Part shown: positions 51,348 through 60,406 of the stretch, one piece after another
Position numbering within the stretch: position 1 is the stretch's first letter
Layout: each line of letters opens with the position of its first letter
NCBI RefSeq assembly: GCF_019091455.1
Contig: NZ_JAGXJN010000013.1
Location: 96,482 to 160,481, forward strand
DNA length: 64,000 nucleotides
Origin: Chitinophaga sp. GbtcB8
GTDB taxonomy: Bacteria; Bacteroidota; Bacteroidia; Chitinophagales; Chitinophagaceae
Reading direction: 5' to 3'
Translations under genes and position numbers: made by a program
The notes under the pieces: model-generated
Database searches by the model: none
What the model saw: the letters and a program-made list of their open reading frames with translations, nothing else
What the model was told of the DNA's origin: nothing

Positions 51348-52070
51348 TTAATTCTGTTCTATCTCCAGCAGCTCTACATCAAATATCAACGTGCTGCCGG
51401 GGCCAATTTTAGGGCCTGCCTGGCGGTCGCCATAGGCCAGATCGGCGGGAATGAATAAGCGCCATTTAGAGCCTACGGGCATCAGCTGGAGGGCTTCTGT
51501 CCAGCCTTTAATTACACCGCCTACGGGGAAGCTCACCGGCTGTCCTCTTTCCACAGAGCTGTCAAATACAGTACCGTCTATCAGGGTGCCGTGGTAATGT
51601 GTTTTTACCTTATCAGCAGCCGTAGGCTTAGGGCCGGTACCTTCTTTTAAGATCTGGTATTGCAAACCATCGGGCAGGGTTACTACGCCGGGTTTGGTTT
51701 TATTAGCAGCCAGGAATTGCTCGCCGGCTTCTTTATTCTTGGCTGATTTCTCGCCTTTCAGTTTCTGTAAATAATCACTGATACTCATATCACATTGTTC
51801 TTTTGTTAATAATGGCTTTTGATTCCTGGTGGCATCCTGTATAGCCTTTATCAGCATAGCCGTATTCAGGTTATCCAGGCCCTGTGCTTTCAGGCTGTTG
51901 CCAATATCCTGTCCAATAGCATAACTCACAGAATCCAGTTTGGTTTTTAAGGCAGCAGGTGCGGCTGTTGCCATTTTAGGTTTGGGTTTTGCCTTTGCGG
52001 TTGTTTGCGCAAAGCCCTGGAAGCTTACCAGGCCCAGCGCCCCCAGGAATAGGAATTTTCTGATCATAAT
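51348..52070 (-). CDS. Exported FKBP-type peptidyl-prolyl isomerase
   Basis: 240 residues from the ATG at 52070. Signal peptide (FLFLGALGLVSFQGFAQ, cleavage near 21). FKBP_N dimerisation domain at about 45-120 (SYAIGQDIGNSLKAQGLDNLN). FKBP domain at 130-240: VKTHYHGTLIDGTVFDSS, PVSFPVGGVIKGWTEALQLMPVG split by the loop, WRLFIPADLAYGDRQAG and FDVELLEIE at the end. A periplasmic folding helper. An upstream ATG 12 codons away lacks a proper signal peptide. Confidence 0.92.
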   Translation of the reverse strand: MMIRKFLFLGALGLVSFQGFAQTTAKAKPKPKMATAAPAALKTKLDSVSYAIGQDIGNSLKAQGLDNLNTAMLIKAIQDATRNQKPLLTKEQCDMSISDYLQKLKGEKSAKNKEAGEQFLAANKTKPGVVTLPDGLQYQILKEGTGPKPTAADKVKTHYHGTLIDGTVFDSSVERGQPVSFPVGGVIKGWTEALQLMPVGSKWRLFIPADLAYGDRQAGPKIGPGSTLIFDVELLEIEQN

Positions 52071-52282
52071 TTTAAAATATAGGCAGTAAGATAATGAATA
52101 ATGCATAATTAATAATGAATAAGCCTGCGGTAGTGGCCGTATAGCTACATGCGGTACCGCTTCCGTACCTATAACGTGCGGCGGTAAAAAAAAGTGCAGG
52201 TATTCCTTTTTTTGTAAATTGCGGGTCTCGAAATAGCCAAATTGATCATTAATTATTTTATCCCTCTTAATCTAACCATCGT

Positions 52283-53080
52283 ATGCAATTGTCCTATACC
52301 CTGCTAAGCGTTCCACCGCTTTTATTGCTGGTACTCATGATCGTTTTCTTTGCTGTTACCGGCGGCGGCAGCACTTATCTTTTCCGCAAATATGTACGTA
52401 TGCGCATATTGCAATCGCACAATGAAGTTACCGGCAATATATTTTCCTGTGCCGGCGGTTTATACAGCCTTTTACTGGCCTTTGTGGTCTTTTTGGTGTG
52501 GGATGGCTTTAATGATGCCGCCCAGCATGCCAACATGGAGTTCAGCGTAGCTAAAGGCCTGTACCGCGATATTGAATATTACCCGGATACGCTGGAATCC
52601 AGCCAGGTAAAACAGGTGTACCTGCAATTTATGGAAGCTGTAGTACAGGATGAATATCCTGCCATGGCCCGCCTGGAGCCGCCGCCGGCCAGCAGTAAAA
52701 AAGCCTTTGATGAACTGTTCCGGGTTGTTGAGCAAATGAACCCGCAAACACCGGCATTAACCACCCGTTCTGCAGAGATCTTCCGTCACTTAAATGAGCT
52801 GGCTACCCACCGCAGCTTACGCCAGCTGGATGCAGGTACCGGCATACCGCTGGAAATGTGGATCCCGTTACTGATCGGCGGTTTTATTGTAATGGTGTTT
52901 GCTATGATGCTGAACATAGAGAACCTCAGGCTGCATATTTTTATGAGTGCCCTGCTGGGGGCTTTTATTGGCATTGTGATATACCTGATCATTATCCTGG
53001 ATTATCCTTTTTCCGGCTACCTGAATGTGCAGCCTACCGGGTATATGGAAATACTTAATTGGGCAAAACACGGCTTGTGA
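52283..53080 (+). CDS. DUF4239 (bestrophin-like) membrane protein
   Basis: 265 residues. Two membrane helices at about 8-28 and 52-70, a soluble helical middle (75-190), and two more helices at 195-215 and 220-240. The layout, with GGLYSLLLAFVVFLVWDGFNDA near 58-79, fits DUF4239, a family compared with bestrophin channels. Function unknown. Single gene with its own terminator. Confidence 0.78.
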   Translation: MQLSYTLLSVPPLLLLVLMIVFFAVTGGGSTYLFRKYVRMRILQSHNEVTGNIFSCAGGLYSLLLAFVVFLVWDGFNDAAQHANMEFSVAKGLYRDIEYYPDTLESSQVKQVYLQFMEAVVQDEYPAMARLEPPPASSKKAFDELFRVVEQMNPQTPALTTRSAEIFRHLNELATHRSLRQLDAGTGIPLEMWIPLLIGGFIVMVFAMMLNIENLRLHIFMSALLGAFIGIVIYLIIILDYPFSGYLNVQPTGYMEILNWAKHGL

Positions 53081-53092
53081 TCATAACATGAA

Positions 53093-53128
53093 AAAAGCGC
53101 TGGTGTTATTGGCTACACCAGCGCTTTT
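53093..53128. terminator. Bidirectional terminator between 52283 and 53154 genes
   Basis: AAAAGCGCTGGTGT/ACACCAGCGCTTTT, 14-bp stem with an 8-base loop. AT-rich period-7 words (ATTATTC) follow up to the end of the hydrolase gene at 53154. Confidence 0.9.
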
Positions 53129-53153
53129 CTATTAATTATTCATTCTTAATTAT

Positions 53154-55046
53154 TCATTTCACCACCGGCAGCTGCACGCTGGAGGCATGTTCCGCATCAT
53201 GGTAAATACGGATGGTAGCCTTCTGAAAATCTTTATCATCACAGGTGTAAATGTTTGTAAACTTTTGCGGGTTACGGTCTACCAGCGGGAACCAGCTGCT
53301 TTGCACCTGCACCATGATCTTATGTCCTTTCTTAAAAGTATGCGCTACATCCGGCATGCTGAATTTTACCGGAGTAGGTTTACCCGGTTCAAAAGGTTCC
53401 GGTTTTTCAAAGCTGTTGCGGAACTTGCCCCGCATAACTTCTCCACGTACCAGCATCTGGTAACCGCCCATGGGATAGGTGGAAGAGGGCACCCGGCGAT
53501 GTTCGCTTGCTGCTGATTCTTCGTATTTAAAATCATCCGGAAATACATCGATCAGCTTTACTACAAGGTCCGCATCTGTACCAGTGGTGCTTATTACCAG
53601 GTCTGCCAGCAGCGGGCCGGCCAGGGTTACATCTGCTGTTAAAGGATCTGTTTTAAATACCAGCACATCCGGGCGGCGTGCGGCAAAACGCTGATCGTCC
53701 GTCATGTAATTAATGGTGCGGGAAAAATGTACATCCGCTGTATAAGGCACTGGTTTAGCAGGATCGCTTACGTATTCACTAAAACTATTGGCGCCGGCGG
53801 GTTTGGTGAAAGCCAGCTTCCCATTGGCCTGCAGGAAAATGGGTTGGGCCTGCATACCGGCCGGCGGCCATTGCGGTAATTGCTTCCATTGATTTTCACC
53901 GGTGAAAAAAATGGTGGCTTCTGCAATCTTTGGCTCAGCGCCTTTGTCTTTCAGGTAATAATCAAAGAAGGGGATCTCCACGTGCTGCTGGTACCATTCG
54001 GCGGTATTGCTGTCAAACCGCACATTACCTAAATGCGTGCCGTCTTTAGATGCCCATTGCCCGTGGTACCAGGGCCCCATTACAATACGGTTGTTAGTGC
54101 CGGCGCTTTGTTTTTCAATGGTTTTATAAGTGTTCCAGGCGCCAAAACAATCTTCTGCATCAAATACACCACCTACTTCTAACATGGCCGGCTGTACGTT
54201 TTTGAGATGGGTGCGTATATTACGGGCTTTCCACCATTCATCCAGGTTAGGATGTGTGTACAGGTCTTTCCAGAAAGCAATGCTATCGCCCATCAGGCGG
54301 GCCAGGTTCTTAAGGGAGCCGCTCTCTAAATAGAATTTATAGTTGTCATGCGTGTAATAATCAAAATCGGTGGGCCCTACGGTAGTGGGCTGGGGGCGCG
54401 GTTTACCAAAGGAAGTGTAAAAAGAGAACCCGTCCATTACAAAAAAGGCGCCGTTATGATGAAAGTCATCGCCCTGGAACCAGTCGGTTACCGGCGCCTG
54501 CGGGCTCACCGCCTTTAAGGCGGGGTGGCCGCTCAAAGCTGCCATGGTACTATAAAAGCCGGGGTAAGAGATGCCGAACACACCTACCTTACCGTTATTA
54601 TTTGCAAGGTTCTTTACCAGCCAGTCTATGGTGTCATAGGTATCGCTGGCTTCATCAATATCATTTTTACCTTTTTTGTTGGGATTAAAAGGGCGTACAT
54701 CCATAAACGTGCCTTCACTCATCCAGCGGCCTCTTACATCTTCTATTACGAAAATATAACCCTCTTTCATATACTGCAGCACATAACTGCGCCAAAAGGG
54801 CTTGAACTTATCCTCTCCATAAGGAGCGCAGCTGTAAGGCGTGCGGGTCATAAGCACCGGGTGTTTTTCACTGTTATCTTTCGGAAGATAAACGGAAGCG
54901 AACAGGCGTTTACCGTCCCGCATGGGGATGTACACTTCTTTCTTGGTATAATGTTCATACACCCACAGGGAGTCTTCATTGATAGCTTTTGCAAAAGCCG
55001 GAAATAAAAGGAGGATGGCAAAGGCCAGCCACAACTGTCTGCTCAT
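53154..55046 (-). CDS. Exported CocE/NonD-type hydrolase (S15 X-prolyl peptidase family)
   Basis: 630 residues. Signal peptide 1-21. Alpha/beta-hydrolase with the nucleophile Ser160 in GVFGISYPGFYS, preceded by YIFVIEDVRGRWMSEG near 97-112; His and Asp lie in the later part. The last ~190 residues form the jelly-roll C-terminal domain of X-Pro dipeptidyl peptidases (DLVISTTGTDADLVVKLIDVFPDD split). Cleaves acyl or peptidyl substrates in the periplasm; exact substrate unknown. Confidence 0.88.
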   Translation of the reverse strand: MSRQLWLAFAILLLFPAFAKAINEDSLWVYEHYTKKEVYIPMRDGKRLFASVYLPKDNSEKHPVLMTRTPYSCAPYGEDKFKPFWRSYVLQYMKEGYIFVIEDVRGRWMSEGTFMDVRPFNPNKKGKNDIDEASDTYDTIDWLVKNLANNNGKVGVFGISYPGFYSTMAALSGHPALKAVSPQAPVTDWFQGDDFHHNGAFFVMDGFSFYTSFGKPRPQPTTVGPTDFDYYTHDNYKFYLESGSLKNLARLMGDSIAFWKDLYTHPNLDEWWKARNIRTHLKNVQPAMLEVGGVFDAEDCFGAWNTYKTIEKQSAGTNNRIVMGPWYHGQWASKDGTHLGNVRFDSNTAEWYQQHVEIPFFDYYLKDKGAEPKIAEATIFFTGENQWKQLPQWPPAGMQAQPIFLQANGKLAFTKPAGANSFSEYVSDPAKPVPYTADVHFSRTINYMTDDQRFAARRPDVLVFKTDPLTADVTLAGPLLADLVISTTGTDADLVVKLIDVFPDDFKYEESAASEHRRVPSSTYPMGGYQMLVRGEVMRGKFRNSFEKPEPFEPGKPTPVKFSMPDVAHTFKKGHKIMVQVQSSWFPLVDRNPQKFTNIYTCDDKDFQKATIRIYHDAEHASSVQLPVVK

Positions 55047-55167
55047 AAGTGTAATAGGTTTAGATTTTGATCGAAGCGCTGAATTTACAATTTTTGACCT
55101 TTGGTTTTCCTATTAATTGATGGGTGGATATATTTTTCCATCAGCTCTAAAATCGTAAATTAGTAGC

Positions 55168-55530
55168 ATGCATATTGAACAGTTCCGCGAATATTGTCTT
55201 AGCCTGAAAGGTGTAACAGAAGAATTTCCGTTTGGCCCGGATACCCTGGTGTATAAGGTAATGGGAAAGCTGTTTGCTTTAACGGATATTAATGCATTTG
55301 AAAGTGTGAACCTGAAGTGCGATCCTGAAAATGCCGTAGAGCTGCGGGAGCGTTATGATGGCGTAACACCTGGCTACCATATGAACAAAAAACACTGGAA
55401 TACCGTAGTTACCCATGGCGCGGGTATTTCAGACAAGCTGCTGTATGAGTGGATCAGGGATTCTTATAACCTGGTAGTGGCCAGCCTGCCTAAGAAGGTA
55501 AGAGAAAACTTGTCGAGCCCTGCAAATTGA
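55168..55530 (+). CDS. MmcQ/YjbR family protein
   Basis: 120 residues. Typical line-up: LSLKGVTEEFPFGPDTLVYKV near 11-31, KLFALTD near 34, LKCDPENAVELRERY near 49 and the closing KKHWNTV ... WIRDSYNLVVASL. CyaY-like fold, proposed to bind DNA; role unknown. The last 67 bases overlap the 3' end of the convergent deacetylase gene, an unusually long antisense overlap. Confidence 0.85.
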   Translation: MHIEQFREYCLSLKGVTEEFPFGPDTLVYKVMGKLFALTDINAFESVNLKCDPENAVELRERYDGVTPGYHMNKKHWNTVVTHGAGISDKLLYEWIRDSYNLVVASLPKKVRENLSSPAN

Positions 55531-56189
55531 TAACCCAGGGCTTTGAGCTGAGGGACCAGGATCTTTATGGTTTCTAATGTGTGGTTATTTTCTCTTATGT
55601 GGTCTATATCTGCAGTAGAGTCATGCATTAACAGGATACCTCCCTTTAGTTCCTCGATCTTATCCAGGCATTCCTGCGCACAATCCTCCGCACTTCCGCC
55701 ATCTCTCCAGTAGGCCCAGTCATTGCTGTCAATATCCCAGTTAACCGGGCCTATATGCAATAAGCCGTTGTTTATTTTTTCATTCAGATGGGCTGCAACT
55801 GCTGCTGACCATATTCCCCAGGGTGCCCTGAAATAGATGGTATTATCCGTGCAGTATTGTTTTATTAATTGGTCTGTAGTCTCTATTTCTGAGATAATAT
55901 CTTCACCTTTTGTGAGCTGATCCGGTAAAGGCTGCTGATGGCTGTAGGTGTGGTTTCCGATAATATGCCCCAAGCGGGATACTTCCTGCGGAATGGAAGG
56001 GTATTTATCTATAAACTTCCCAACCATGAAAAAAGTAGCGCAAATGCCCTGTTCCCATAGGTATTGGGCCAGCTGAACCGTTTTAGGCCCGGGACCGTTA
56101 TCCTTACTTTCACCGGGTCCGTCATCAAATGTGAGGCATATTGTTTTATCTGGCAGGGCCTGCCCTGTGAACTGCTGATCGGAAAACAT
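55464..56189 (-). CDS. Polysaccharide deacetylase (NodB-type, CE4)
   Basis: 241 residues. CE4 motif 1 ICLTFDDGPGE puts the catalytic base at Asp22 and the metal ligand at Asp23; motif 2 GNHTYSHQ gives metal ligands His80 and His84; motif 3 is YFRAPWGIWS near 123; the late motif LLMHDSTAD near 203 carries the second His. No signal peptide is seen, so it may act in the cytosol or be exported otherwise. Removes N-acetyl groups from glycans. 48 bases after the FkbH-like gene, so probably in one operon. Confidence 0.88.
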   Translation of the reverse strand: MFSDQQFTGQALPDKTICLTFDDGPGESKDNGPGPKTVQLAQYLWEQGICATFFMVGKFIDKYPSIPQEVSRLGHIIGNHTYSHQQPLPDQLTKGEDIISEIETTDQLIKQYCTDNTIYFRAPWGIWSAAVAAHLNEKINNGLLHIGPVNWDIDSNDWAYWRDGGSAEDCAQECLDKIEELKGGILLMHDSTADIDHIRENNHTLETIKILVPQLKALGYQFAGLDKFSLTFLGRLATTRL

Positions 56190-56237
56190 ACTTTTTAGTT
56201 TATGATGTACAACACCAGGTACTTTCTGTACGGTAGC

Positions 56238-58019
56238 TTACCGGAATTTAAAATTGTGAACGGAATCTTTGAGCGTAAATTTCATGATAGGATGGGTGTT
56301 CATTAACGCGTCTGTTTGAATGCTTAGCAGCTTATTATCCTGCCCTGCTTCTTTAACGGTAAAAGGAAGTTCGGAAAAAACTTTGCACAAAGGGCCGTTT
56401 TTAGCAGTGAGGGTTAGTTTAACACAAAGCTCTTTATATCCATTATTATGAAGAAGCGCTGTAATAGATTTCATATAAGTATGCTCAACCCTTTTTTGTG
56501 CTATTCTGCAGGACAGCACAAGATTTTCCATTACAGGAATGTTATTGGAAATATTGATGCTGGAAAACCCTATTAACCCATAATCGCCAAATTTATCCTC
56601 ACAACGGATGCCAATTGGAAGCACCTGTTTATCTGCAAGCAATGAGCTAAACTGGGGCCTGGAATACCGGATCGTGGACAGGTTTAACTGGTTACTGCGT
56701 TGGATCAGCTCAAAACATCTTTCAATTTCCTGTTCTGTATCAGGCACAAAAGCTTCTACCACCATATTGCAGCTAATGAGAAAGTCTTCATAGGAACCGG
56801 CAAATTTTTCCCTGGTTTCAATGCGCTGAGCCTCTTTCTGGTATTTATTCCTTCTGTCTTTACTCTCTTCACTTATCAAAACATTAAATTCTTCGTAGCT
56901 GAGAATATTGCCGATCTCTTTTTCAGAATAAACCCTTACCTGGGGTAAAGCATTCACTATTTCTGATCTTTCAAATGGGGAGTCATCTATAACGGCAATG
57001 GTATCGAGCCCAATATTCAGCTTTTCAACAATTTTGCTAAGGTTCTTGCTTTTCTGGTCCCAGTTTATGGCAGGTACCAAAAAGTATTTGTCCATCTCCA
57101 GGTTTTTGAGCTTTTCCCAGCAGGGTTCAAAATCGTTCTTGCTTAGGATCGTCTGTACTATTCCTCTTTCATCCAGCTTTTTTACCAGGTTAATTGCTTC
57201 CTCCTTTACTGCTACTGTTTCCTGCTCTATAAAAGTTCCGTTCCAGAATGTATTATCCAGGTCCCATGCAACACATTTTACTTTTGTGGTATTTACTTTT
57301 GGAGCTGTTTCTTTTACCGGTACATACGGCTGCCTGTATTTCACAAGATCAAGCCATGTAAAGATCAGGCGTTTTTCTATATCGCTGTTTTCAGGATACA
57401 AATAAATGTACCCTTCCATAGCGGTTACATTTAAAAGGTGGAATGGAATGTTAAAGTGATTAAACCCTTTATGTATATTAAGAACGTTCCTGTATTTGGT
57501 ATTCCTTACCCGGTTGTTTTCTGTAAAATACTCACAAATTAATTTATAAGGTTCTTCATTAACGGAGTAACATTCTATTACAAATTCATCAAAAAGGCCG
57601 GCTACATCCGTATGAACGGTCTTCTCTTTTCTTCCTAACCATTTCCTGATCTTTCCTGACAGGCTGTAATTGATCATTGTATTAAAAAGGGAGATGGTTC
57701 TTACAGGATAGGCATCCTGTAAACAGGCTTCTATCTTACCCCATCTTCTGAAAGTAACATCGGCTCCAAAATTATAATGCCCGCTGAATTTCCTGTTGGG
57801 TATTATACCATATACAAACCTGGCACAGGCTCCGTCCTTGCGCTGTTCATAAAGCGGGCAATTTTGATAACATTCAGGAATTGCACATTCCACACAATGT
57901 TCTTCCCAATCCATTTTCAGCACCCGGGTAATATTTCTTTTATCAATCCTGGATGGCTCAATTGCTGAAATACTGTCGGAGGACCATAAGTCTTTATTGG
58001 CCCATTTTAGCTGGAACAT
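56238..58019 (-). CDS. FkbH-like HAD protein with Cys-rich N-terminal domain
   Basis: 593 residues from the ATG at 58019. The N-terminal module (about 35-100) has cysteines at 42, 45, 50, 54 and 65 (HCVECAIPECYQNCPLY, then DGACARF), likely a metal or Fe-S site. A beta-rich middle part (140-235) follows. The HAD-IIIC/FkbH domain at 245-370 has the nucleophile in VAWDLDNTFWNG and the IDDSPFERSEI loop. The C-terminal ~180 are GNAT-like, as in FkbH. FkbH proteins load glyceryl units on carrier proteins, but no carrier protein is near. Next to the deacetylase and glycosyltransferases, so glycan decoration is a fair guess. An upstream ATG at 58088 adds 23 residues. Confidence 0.75.
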   Translation of the reverse strand: MFQLKWANKDLWSSDSISAIEPSRIDKRNITRVLKMDWEEHCVECAIPECYQNCPLYEQRKDGACARFVYGIIPNRKFSGHYNFGADVTFRRWGKIEACLQDAYPVRTISLFNTMINYSLSGKIRKWLGRKEKTVHTDVAGLFDEFVIECYSVNEEPYKLICEYFTENNRVRNTKYRNVLNIHKGFNHFNIPFHLLNVTAMEGYIYLYPENSDIEKRLIFTWLDLVKYRQPYVPVKETAPKVNTTKVKCVAWDLDNTFWNGTFIEQETVAVKEEAINLVKKLDERGIVQTILSKNDFEPCWEKLKNLEMDKYFLVPAINWDQKSKNLSKIVEKLNIGLDTIAVIDDSPFERSEIVNALPQVRVYSEKEIGNILSYEEFNVLISEESKDRRNKYQKEAQRIETREKFAGSYEDFLISCNMVVEAFVPDTEQEIERCFELIQRSNQLNLSTIRYSRPQFSSLLADKQVLPIGIRCEDKFGDYGLIGFSSINISNNIPVMENLVLSCRIAQKRVEHTYMKSITALLHNNGYKELCVKLTLTAKNGPLCKVFSELPFTVKEAGQDNKLLSIQTDALMNTHPIMKFTLKDSVHNFKFR

Positions 58020-58183
58020 AGCTTTTGTTTTAGAATAGTATGTGCCTGTGTGGTTAACGCAGGCAATATGGGATATTGCCAGTAACAAGTTAATTTCTAA
58101 AAAGTGGGAAAAGAATCGTAGTTGTACTAATCTTGTTGCGGTTTTTACTAAAGCGGTTGCAAAATCTTTATATACCGGCTGTG

Positions 58184-58855
58184 TTATACCGTCAAATTTG
58201 CAGATTCTATTATTCTGTTCGTAATTCCATATTTTAATAGCCCTACCGTAGATTTAAGGCCCAGCTTGTCTTTCATGTCCTGCCGGATCTTTTCAATGGA
58301 CCGGACACTTAGAAAGAGCTGGTCAGCTATTTCCTTATTGCTTTTTTCTTCCCACAATAACTGCAGTATCTTTTTTTCCCGTTCATTCAGGGAAGCAGGG
58401 AAGCCATTTATGCCAAGCTTTATACTATACTGCTTATTATAGTATAATGCTTCTGTAAACAGCTTATTGCGGTAGATCCTGTTGCCGGCCACTGTCATGA
58501 TGGCCTGATGCAGCTCTTCCGGTTCATCTGATTTAGAGATATAACCATGAATGCCAAGATCCAAAAGGTTGCTGATCACCTTGGGGTCAGTGCAGGTGGA
58601 TAATATTATGATCCTGATCTCCGGATACCGGGTCTGTATTGTTTTTAATACATCAATGATGTTAACATTGGCAATGAGAATGTCGGATAACAGGATGTCG
58701 GTCGGAAAGTGTTTGAGTCTGTTTAATAGTTCAAAAGGGTCGGAGGTATGCGTAGTGATACTAATGTTCTCTTGTTCTGAAAGGTAGCCTTTTAATAATT
58801 TTCTATATAAGGTGAATTCATCAATGATAGCTAATTTGATTGCTTCTTCTATCAT
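58184..58855 (-). CDS. LuxR/NarL-type response regulator
   Basis: 223 residues. Receiver domain 5-125 with the acidic pair Asp12-Glu13, phospho-acceptor Asp58 (DILLSDIL) and Lys in HGYISKSDEPEEL. LuxR-type helix-turn-helix at about 150-210 (LNEREKKILQLLWEEKSNKEIADQLFLSVRSIEKIR, split by the turn). No histidine kinase lies nearby, so it is an orphan here. Same strand as the FkbH-like gene, 164 bases upstream, and could control it. Confidence 0.9.
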   Translation of the reverse strand: MIEEAIKLAIIDEFTLYRKLLKGYLSEQENISITTHTSDPFELLNRLKHFPTDILLSDILIANVNIIDVLKTIQTRYPEIRIIILSTCTDPKVISNLLDLGIHGYISKSDEPEELHQAIMTVAGNRIYRNKLFTEALYYNKQYSIKLGINGFPASLNEREKKILQLLWEEKSNKEIADQLFLSVRSIEKIRQDMKDKLGLKSTVGLLKYGITNRIIESANLTV

Positions 58856-59609
58856 AAAATAAATATTGAATGGGTTTTCACACGTTGGAAAAGGTGGAGT
58901 GACAAATTTGAAGGGCTAATGGGTCTAACACCGTAAGTCAATGCATTATTTTGAGGTGGTATTTTTTCTAAATGTAAATTGGGTGAATGAATAGTTGTGT
59001 CCAGGGTGGTGCCAAAATGATCTTAGATTTCATGTGAGTAAGCATAAGTTTTATATCAGTTTTCATCCAATACAGAAAGAACATGTTAACCAAAAAGCTT
59101 TTTAAACATACAAAATATTTCTCTAATAAAAAAGAGCAAATACACGCGGAATGGAAGGTTGGTATTTTGATATTTTATAATGTTACTGGGCCGCGCAACC
59201 GTTTGTGACCAGCTCTTCCGAAAAAGCGGCAGGCGGATGATTAGCTAATTCTGAATACTTTTAGTAAAACCCGAAGTAAAATTTCGAAAGACTGCTATAT
59301 CCAGTTTCTGTTTTTTTAAATTATTTTGTTTGTGTGATCCTTGATCAGAACGAAAATGATTTACCGCAATTTATAGTGTGATGATAGCAGCCCTGTTACT
59401 CACATAAGCGCAAGCTTTGTCCGGGCTTCTTAGTAGGCGGTCCTTATTCCTGGAAACAGATCCCCTTTAAGTACTGTTTGTAAATGCTGTTTTGTCTTCT
59501 CTGATATCTTTCCCTTAGAAAATAATAAGATAAACGACTTCATCACCGGGTATCCGGCAATAGGCATACGTTGCTGAAAAATGGCAGCGGCTCACAAGAT
59601 CTCCTCCAA
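58856..59609. other. Gene-free AT-rich stretch between divergent glycan genes
   Basis: About 750 bases with no recognised gene. The best ORF is 59083-59208 (+), 41 residues, basic at its start (MLTKKLFKHTKYFSNKKEQI), with no Shine-Dalgarno and no family; it is too weak to call as a gene. The divergent promoters of the response regulator and the glycosyltransferases must lie here, but no full TTG/TAnnTTTG pair stands out. Confidence 0.5.
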
Positions 59610-60386
59610 ATGATAGACAATTTAAAACCTAATCCTACACATATGACATTATCATTACTGGTAGCTTACCGCAACCGCCCTTTGCATTTAAAATGCCTGC
59701 TGGAGTGGTTCACAAAAACTGTTCATATAAACCCTGGTATTGAACTGGTACTGATTGAATCCAGTCCCAGACCTTCAATAGTAAAGGATCCTGGAAAAAA
59801 TATAAAATATGTTCATGTACAGGAGGATGGAATTTTTAACAAAGCAAGGCTATTAAATATTGGCCTGGGTTATAGTGTTGGAAAACTGGTAAGTTCATAT
59901 GATGTTGACCTGATACCTATTGATCTCTCATTTAAAAAACATTTGCTGCTGGCTGAAGAATCTGATGTACTACTGGTATCGGGGTACCGGTTGAACTGTG
60001 AGAAGGAATATATAAACGTAGAGGAAATTGAAGAGGAGAGACTGCAGGCGGCTATTTGTGTAAAGGAAGAATGTTGTGAAAGTTTTTTACGGGAGCAGCT
60101 GGTAGAAGGGCACCGGTATGGGGTTATTCCGCTTTTTAACAGGGAGCGGCTGATAAAAGCAGGCGCCTGGGATGAAAGGTTTGAAGGCTGGGGGGCAGAG
60201 GATAAAGACCTTATTGAAAGATACCTGGGAGGGACCAGGTATCTCGTCAGATGCCCGGACCTTATCTATCTTCATTTGAATCATGAAGAGACAGCAGGAT
60301 GGAATGATCTGGCGCTCACCAGGAAAAATGATTCCCTGTATTATGAAAAAAGAGCACAGCGCAAAATGATGAAAGAAAGCAAATAA
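59610..60386 (+). CDS. Glycosyltransferase, GT-A fold with galactosyltransferase-like C-terminus
   Basis: 258 residues from the ATG at 59610. N-terminal nucleotide-binding strand LSLLVAYRNRPLHLKCLL, the DxD-like site SSYDVDLIP near 95, and the C-terminal Glyco_transf_7C-type motif AGAWDERFEGWGAEDKDLIER near 190. Transfers a sugar from a nucleotide donor; acceptor unknown. Start uncertain: an ATG at 59643 opens straight into the first strand and may be better; a TTG at 59571 is also in frame. First of three plus-strand glycan genes. Confidence 0.85.
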   Translation: MIDNLKPNPTHMTLSLLVAYRNRPLHLKCLLEWFTKTVHINPGIELVLIESSPRPSIVKDPGKNIKYVHVQEDGIFNKARLLNIGLGYSVGKLVSSYDVDLIPIDLSFKKHLLLAEESDVLLVSGYRLNCEKEYINVEEIEEERLQAAICVKEECCESFLREQLVEGHRYGVIPLFNRERLIKAGAWDERFEGWGAEDKDLIERYLGGTRYLVRCPDLIYLHLNHEETAGWNDLALTRKNDSLYYEKRAQRKMMKESK

Positions 60387-60406
60387 TAATCATCAGCAAT
60401 TAACAC

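Noticed and set aside
59083..59208. 41-codon basic ORF in the gene-free glycan spacer
   Set aside because: Length is within chance for AT-rich DNA, with no ribosome-binding site, no family and no modification gene nearby to make it a peptide precursor.
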